Both the position numbers and the translations under genes were made by a program. DNA of 64,000 nucleotides, taken from NCBI GenBank assembly GCA_021828185.1, contig JAKASI010000001.1, positions 124,001 through 188,000 on the forward strand. Reading direction: 5' to 3'. Numbering within the stretch: the stretch's first letter is position 1; each line of letters starts with the position of its first letter. This document shows, piece by piece, positions 60,207 to 64,000 of the stretch. This DNA comes from an archaeon. GTDB lineage: Archaea > Thermoproteota > Nitrososphaeria > Nitrososphaerales > UBA183. Below the pieces are notes generated by a model that was not told the origin of the DNA, searched no databases, and saw only the letters and a program-made list of their open reading frames with translations.

Positions 60207-61685
60207 TTGGCGCCCTTGTCTCATGAAATGATGTTCATCGACGGTGAATGGGTCGAAGGCCAGGGGGAAGCGACAATCGGCGTGGTTAACCCTGCAACCG
60301 AGGGCGTCGTTGCCACGGTCCCCAAGGGAGCAAGGGAGGACGCCAAGAGGGCATTGGACGCAGCTCAGAGGGCCCAAAAAGGGTGGTCGGAGCTACCTCC
60401 ACTGAATCGTGCCGCCTTCATGACTGAGGTCGCCAGGCTCATACGGGCGAACAAAGAGAAGCTGGCGGGAATCCTGACCATGGAGCAGGGGAAGCCTATC
60501 TTCGAGTCCAGGCTCGAAGTCGAAGGCTCGGCCGCGCATTTCGAGTATTTTGCCGAGTTCGCCCGCAGGATCGAGGGGGACGTCCTCCCCAGCGACAACC
60601 CCAATCAGACCGTGATGATCCTGAGGCTCCCCATAGGGGTGGTGGCGGCCATAACCCCTTGGAACTTCCCGTCCGCGATGGTGGCGAGAAAGCTGGCGCC
60701 TGCGCTCATCACCGGGAACACGGTGGTGGTCAAACCCTCGAGCAACACCCCCCTCAGCGCCGTGGAGGTGGTCAAGCTGGTCGAGCAGGCCGGCATCCCG
60801 AGAGGAGTGGTGAACCTGGTGACCGGCGAGGGCTCGGAGGTCGGGGATGAGCTCTGCGGCAACAAGAAGACCGGGCTCGTGACCATGACCGGGAGTACCG
60901 AGGCCGGGAGGAGGATAATGCAAAGCGCCTCCAACCAGCTGGGGAAGCTCATTCTGGAGCTCGGGGGGAAGGCTCCATTCATCGTGTGGAGGGACGCGGA
61001 CATGGAGTGGGCGCTCAGGTGTGCCGTCTGGGCCAGGTTCTGGAACTGCGGCCAGACCTGCATCAGCTCGGAGAGGATGTACTTGGATGCCAGCATCAAG
61101 GACAGGTTCGTGGGCCGCTTCATCAAGGCTGCGAAGGCGCTTCGGATCGGCTCCCCCACCGCGGATACCACCGACCTGGGTCCCATGGTGAGCAGCAAGG
61201 AGAGGGGAACCAGCGAGCGATTCATCGAGCTCGCCGAGAAGGCGGGTTCGAAGGTGATCCTGGGGGGAGGGCACCCCGAGACCATGCCGACGGGGTGGTA
61301 TCTCGAGCCCACGGTCATCGACGATGTCCCCCAGGGGTCCGAGCTCGTCCAGAAGGAGATCTTCGGTCCTGTGGTCCCGGTCCTGGAGGTCGAGACCTTC
61401 GATCAGGCCATAGAAATGGCCAACGACTCGGACTACGGCCTGGCGTCCTACGTCTTTACGAAAGACAACTCGAACGTTATGAAAGCCATGCACAAGATCA
61501 GGTTCGGGGAGACCTACGTGAACCAGGTGGGCCCCGAGCAGCTCCAGGGCGCCCACACGGGGTTCCGAATGTCCGGGGTGGGGGCAGAAGGCTCGAAGCA
61601 CGGACTAGAGCTCTACACACAGCTGAAGACCTGCTACGTGGACTGGAGTGACAAGCCCAACCTATCCTACCTCTTCCCGTACTGA
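60207..61685 (+). CDS. NAD(P)-dependent aldehyde dehydrogenase
   Basis: From TTG at 60207 it is 492 residues; starts further upstream lie within the promoter and ATG at 60228 is an alternative. It has ITPWNFPSAMVARKLAPAL, the glycine-rich FTGSTEAGRR-type segment (here MTGSTEAGRR), the base Glu251 in LELGGKAPF and the nucleophile Cys285 in NCGQTCIS. It oxidises an aldehyde such as glyceraldehyde, glycolaldehyde or succinate semialdehyde. With glycerate kinase divergent from it, glyceraldehyde to glycerate is the most likely step. Confidence 0.88.
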   Translation: MAPLSHEMMFIDGEWVEGQGEATIGVVNPATEGVVATVPKGAREDAKRALDAAQRAQKGWSELPPLNRAAFMTEVARLIRANKEKLAGILTMEQGKPIFESRLEVEGSAAHFEYFAEFARRIEGDVLPSDNPNQTVMILRLPIGVVAAITPWNFPSAMVARKLAPALITGNTVVVKPSSNTPLSAVEVVKLVEQAGIPRGVVNLVTGEGSEVGDELCGNKKTGLVTMTGSTEAGRRIMQSASNQLGKLILELGGKAPFIVWRDADMEWALRCAVWARFWNCGQTCISSERMYLDASIKDRFVGRFIKAAKALRIGSPTADTTDLGPMVSSKERGTSERFIELAEKAGSKVILGGGHPETMPTGWYLEPTVIDDVPQGSELVQKEIFGPVVPVLEVETFDQAIEMANDSDYGLASYVFTKDNSNVMKAMHKIRFGETYVNQVGPEQLQGAHTGFRMSGVGAEGSKHGLELYTQLKTCYVDWSDKPNLSYLFPY

Positions 61686-61689
61686 ACGG

Positions 61690-63186
61690 CTAGTCAGGAG
61701 GGAGCCGCTCCTCCTTCCCCATCAGCATGTTCTGGTATGACTCTTCTGTCGCCCTGCGGGTGTAATACCTCTCGTAGAGCGACACATGCCTGTCCTCGGT
61801 GAGGGTGAGGTACTCGTGCACCCGCTGGGCCGCCTCCCTCCCGTGGCCCATAGCCTTCACCACGAGCGTCTCACCAGTGGCCACGTCCCCGGTGGCGAAG
61901 ACGCCGGCCATCGAGGTTCTGTAGTGGTCGTCTATGGCTATGGAGCCCTTGGGCCCCGCCTTCAGCCCGCCTGCCTTCTCGAGAAACGAGTCTGGCCCCC
62001 TCCCGATGGCCAGCAGGACGGCGTCGCACTTCACGCGAAAGTCCTTCCCCTGGACGGGCTCTGGGTGCCTCCTACCGCTGGAGTCGGGTTCTCCGAGCCT
62101 CATCGACGCCATGACCGCGCCATTCACCTTGCTTCCTTCTCCCACGTACATCACGGGGTCGGAAAGGAACATGAACTCGATCCCTTCCTCCTTCGCTTCC
62201 TGCACCATGATGGGGTCTGCGGGCATCTCCTTCTCTGTCCTCCTGTACGCCACCACGACGTGCCCCTGGGTCAACCTGAGGGCGGTCCTGGCGCAGTCAA
62301 GGGCGCTGTCCCCTCCCCCCACAACGAGTATCTCTTCACCCAGTGGTAGCTTCTCATCCTTGAGGTATTCTGCTGCGCCATTTCCGTACACGCTCTCTAG
62401 GAACCCGTAGCCGTCGTACACCCCCTCGAGACCTGCCCCCGGCGTGTCCAGCTTCTTCACGTCCCTCGAGCCGGTCGCGACTAGCACCGCGTCCGACTCC
62501 GAGAGCAAGGCAGACAGCGAGACGTCCCTCCCCACCTTCATCCCCTTCTTCACCTCGGCTCCCTGGCCGACTATGCGGTCTGCTTCGTAGGTGAGGACAC
62601 CCTTCGGGAGATGGTAGTCGGGGATGCCGTACCAGGCCGTCCCCCCGAGATACTCCGACTCCTCGTAAATCGTCACCTCGTGGCCGTAGCGGACCAACAG
62701 CTCGGCCGCTGCAAGGCCCGCCGGCCCGCTCCCGACGACTGACACCCTCTTCCCCGCCTGCGGCTCCGCTCTGGGGTCGGGCTGCCTCGACTCATTCTGC
62801 TCCCAGTCGGCTACGAAACGCTGTACCATGCCTATGGACAGAGGCTGGCCCCCCCACCTGACGACGCAGGCGTCCTCGCAGAGCCCCTCCAGCTGGGGGC
62901 AGCACCTGGCTGTCACCCCGAGCAGGGGGTTGGTCTCCCTTATGCGGTAGTAGGCGGTGGTGAAATCCCCTCTGGCCACCGCGTCCATCATCCCCCTTAC
63001 GTCCATCTGCACCGGGCAGGCGTCTATGCAGACCGGGGTCCCGCAACGGAGGCACCTGTCTGCTTCAATCATCGCCTCCTCCTTGGTATACGGAAGCTCC
63101 ACCTCCGAGAAGTCCTTCTTCCTGACATTGGGATCAGACTTCGGGAAAGGGAACGGGCCGGTTCTGTTGGGTTTGAGTTCTACCAT
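61690..63186 (-). CDS. GltD-type NADPH-dependent flavin oxidoreductase
   Basis: A 498-residue protein of the glutamate-synthase small-subunit family. It has an N-terminal iron-sulfur domain (RCLRCGTPVCIDACP with Cys45, 48, 53, 57 and later CCPQLEGLCEDACV), an FAD motif in VVGSGPAGLAAAELL (about 150-165), a second nucleotide motif in EILVVGGGDSALDCART and FATGDVATGETLVVKAMGHG near the end. Such subunits transfer electrons from NADPH to partner enzymes (GltA, dihydropyrimidine dehydrogenase, ferredoxin reductases). No GltA is nearby, so its partner is unknown. It is convergent with the aldehyde dehydrogenase gene. Confidence 0.86.
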   Translation of the reverse strand: MVELKPNRTGPFPFPKSDPNVRKKDFSEVELPYTKEEAMIEADRCLRCGTPVCIDACPVQMDVRGMMDAVARGDFTTAYYRIRETNPLLGVTARCCPQLEGLCEDACVVRWGGQPLSIGMVQRFVADWEQNESRQPDPRAEPQAGKRVSVVGSGPAGLAAAELLVRYGHEVTIYEESEYLGGTAWYGIPDYHLPKGVLTYEADRIVGQGAEVKKGMKVGRDVSLSALLSESDAVLVATGSRDVKKLDTPGAGLEGVYDGYGFLESVYGNGAAEYLKDEKLPLGEEILVVGGGDSALDCARTALRLTQGHVVVAYRRTEKEMPADPIMVQEAKEEGIEFMFLSDPVMYVGEGSKVNGAVMASMRLGEPDSSGRRHPEPVQGKDFRVKCDAVLLAIGRGPDSFLEKAGGLKAGPKGSIAIDDHYRTSMAGVFATGDVATGETLVVKAMGHGREAAQRVHEYLTLTEDRHVSLYERYYTRRATEESYQNMLMGKEERLPPD

Positions 63187-63198
63187 CTTGGTTCGACC

Positions 63199-63726
63199 TC
63201 AGCCGGTAGAATAGAGCAGGTAAGACGCAGCGGCGAGCTGGAGCCCGATGTCTTCTAGCTCCTGGGAGATGGTGACCCGGAATTCGTCCGTGCCTAGCCC
63301 GTCGAAGGTGCCCACTGAAATTCCTCTCTGCATCCGTAGGCGTCCCCACGTTTGTAGGTCTATGTCCTCGAGGCGAGAGAATGGGAAGTTCTCGAGCCTG
63401 TTGACGTGCCGTTTCCCGAAGACGTGGTCTGCCGGGTGGACATCCTCGGGAATGGAGGTCAGCATGAAAGCTTTGGCGCCGTGAAAGAAGACGTGGTTCC
63501 TGATCGTCAAGATCGCCTCCCCCTTTGAACCTGGCGCGGTCACGTTCATCGAGAAAGGCCTCACTTCGCCGTGGACCCGCGGGTCAAGCACCCAGCTCTC
63601 ATTTGCCTTCGATTCCAGCCTGAAGAGCAGGTTTCCCTCGCCGCGGAGGGTGGCCACCTCCTCCCCTCCCCGCCGGATGACAGCGTCGGCCGGCCTCCCT
63701 GACCGTCTTACGGTATACTTCGTCAT
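63199..63726 (-). CDS. Uncharacterised protein, probably beta-rich
   Basis: A 175-residue protein that I do not recognise. It is strand-rich (KYTVRRSGRPADAVIRRGGE, NLLFRLESKANESW, RPFSMNVTAPGSKGEAILTI, NHVFFHGAKAFMLTSIPEDV). The pattern suggests a tubby-like or lipocalin-like barrel, without evidence for either. Its ATG overlaps the stop of the cupin gene, and it ends 12 bases before the oxidoreductase gene starts, so the three form one leftward operon. Start codon ATG; no signal peptide. Confidence 0.55.
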   Translation of the reverse strand: MTKYTVRRSGRPADAVIRRGGEEVATLRGEGNLLFRLESKANESWVLDPRVHGEVRPFSMNVTAPGSKGEAILTIRNHVFFHGAKAFMLTSIPEDVHPADHVFGKRHVNRLENFPFSRLEDIDLQTWGRLRMQRGISVGTFDGLGTDEFRVTISQELEDIGLQLAAASYLLYSTG

Positions 63727-64000
63727 CGTCGTTTCGCGCTTTTGCGGCGTGCAGCTCCCTTCCTAAGGGGGCCCTTCTCGCCAGTGTATCCGCCGAAGGC
63801 GAGGAACTCAACCATCTCCTCTCCGTCGTTCGTGATCGTGTGCAGCGCCCTGGGCGGGATGTAGATGGCGTCCCCGTCCCTGAACCGCGCGACCTCGTCG
63901 TCTACCTTCATCCTCCCGCTCCCGCTGATGATGTAGTAGATCTCCTCATGGTCGGCGTGGGAGTGGGTTTCGTATGACAACCCGGGTTGCAGCTTGGCGA
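63723..64000 (-). CDS. Cupin-domain protein (5' truncated by window edge)
   Basis: The frame is open to the window end, reading AKLQPGLSYETHSHADHEEI; the real start lies outside. The cupin motifs are present: THSHADHEEIYYIISGSG (metal histidines and Glu) and DAIYIPPRALHTITND (second His). The C-terminus is strongly basic (KGAARRKSAKRR). Cupins of this kind include sugar isomerases and ligand-binding regulators; the function here is unknown, but it opens the operon with the unknown protein and oxidoreductase. Confidence 0.75.
   Translation of the reverse strand, partial: AKLQPGLSYETHSHADHEEIYYIISGSGRMKVDDEVARFRDGDAIYIPPRALHTITNDGEEMVEFLAFGGYTGEKGPLRKGAARRKSAKRR

Overview
The window looks like a chromosomal segment of a GC-rich, heterotrophic archaeon, most likely of the TACK/Thermoproteota lineage (inference). 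The evidence is a tRNA-Phe gene carrying two small introns that fit bulge-helix-bulge-like folds, many genes starting (often with TTG or GTG) about 25-32 bases after a TATA-like box so that their transcripts would be leaderless, archaeal-type solute-binding proteins with an N-terminal anchor and Ser/Thr-rich linker, and archaeal-type metabolic genes. No rRNA operon or CRISPR array is visible.

Region 1 (1 to about 15.7 kb) is an accessory island on the 3' side of tRNA-Phe, with visibly lower GC in its first 5 kb. It holds the end of a RecB/Cas4-type nuclease, a DNA methyltransferase followed by an unknown protein that may be its restriction partner, two adjacent Holliday-junction-type nucleases (one RusA-like), a three-gene operon of unknown proteins with start/stop overlaps (including a PD-(D/E)XK-like protein), a membrane-anchored winged-helix protein, a complete tyrosine integrase, a HEPN-nucleotidyltransferase pair, a decayed N-terminal integrase copy, a phosphoesterase, an AbiEi/AbiEii pair and a wHTH/nucleotidyltransferase-like protein with a palindromic operator. 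Four direct copies of a 14-bp att-like core, one ending inside tRNA-Phe, divide part of the island into cassettes.

Region 2 (15.9-34.9 kb) is a nitrogen-compound uptake and hydrolysis locus: formamidase/acetamidase, two complete family-5 peptide-type ABC transporters (binding protein, two permeases, two ATPases each), the two subunits of an ATP-dependent hydantoinase/oxoprolinase and an Asp/Glu/hydantoin racemase-like protein. The transporters probably import amides, hydantoins or short peptides that the enzymes open and hydrolyse.

Region 3 (34.9-55.6 kb) holds housekeeping and stress genes: a CPBP protease broken by a stop codon, a PH-domain/zinc-ribbon protein, a DUF47-Pit phosphate pair, an RDD membrane protein, HflX, SemiSWEET, a frame-broken OB-fold protein, a dienelactone hydrolase, a frame-broken terpene-cyclase-fold protein, a metal P-type ATPase, UspA, a CaCA antiporter, a nitrilase-type amidase divergent from an APC permease with an operator between them, a DESH-box helicase and an M29-type aminopeptidase.

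Region 4 (56-64 kb) encodes what looks like a non-phosphorylating Entner-Doudoroff branch: an enolase-superfamily sugar-acid dehydratase, a DapA-family aldolase, an aldehyde dehydrogenase and glycerate 2-kinase, together with a metal-dependent cyclase-family hydrolase (possible lactonase), a GltD-type oxidoreductase and a cupin. Several genes are broken by single-base frame changes at or near mononucleotide runs, so assembly errors should be excluded before calling them pseudogenes.
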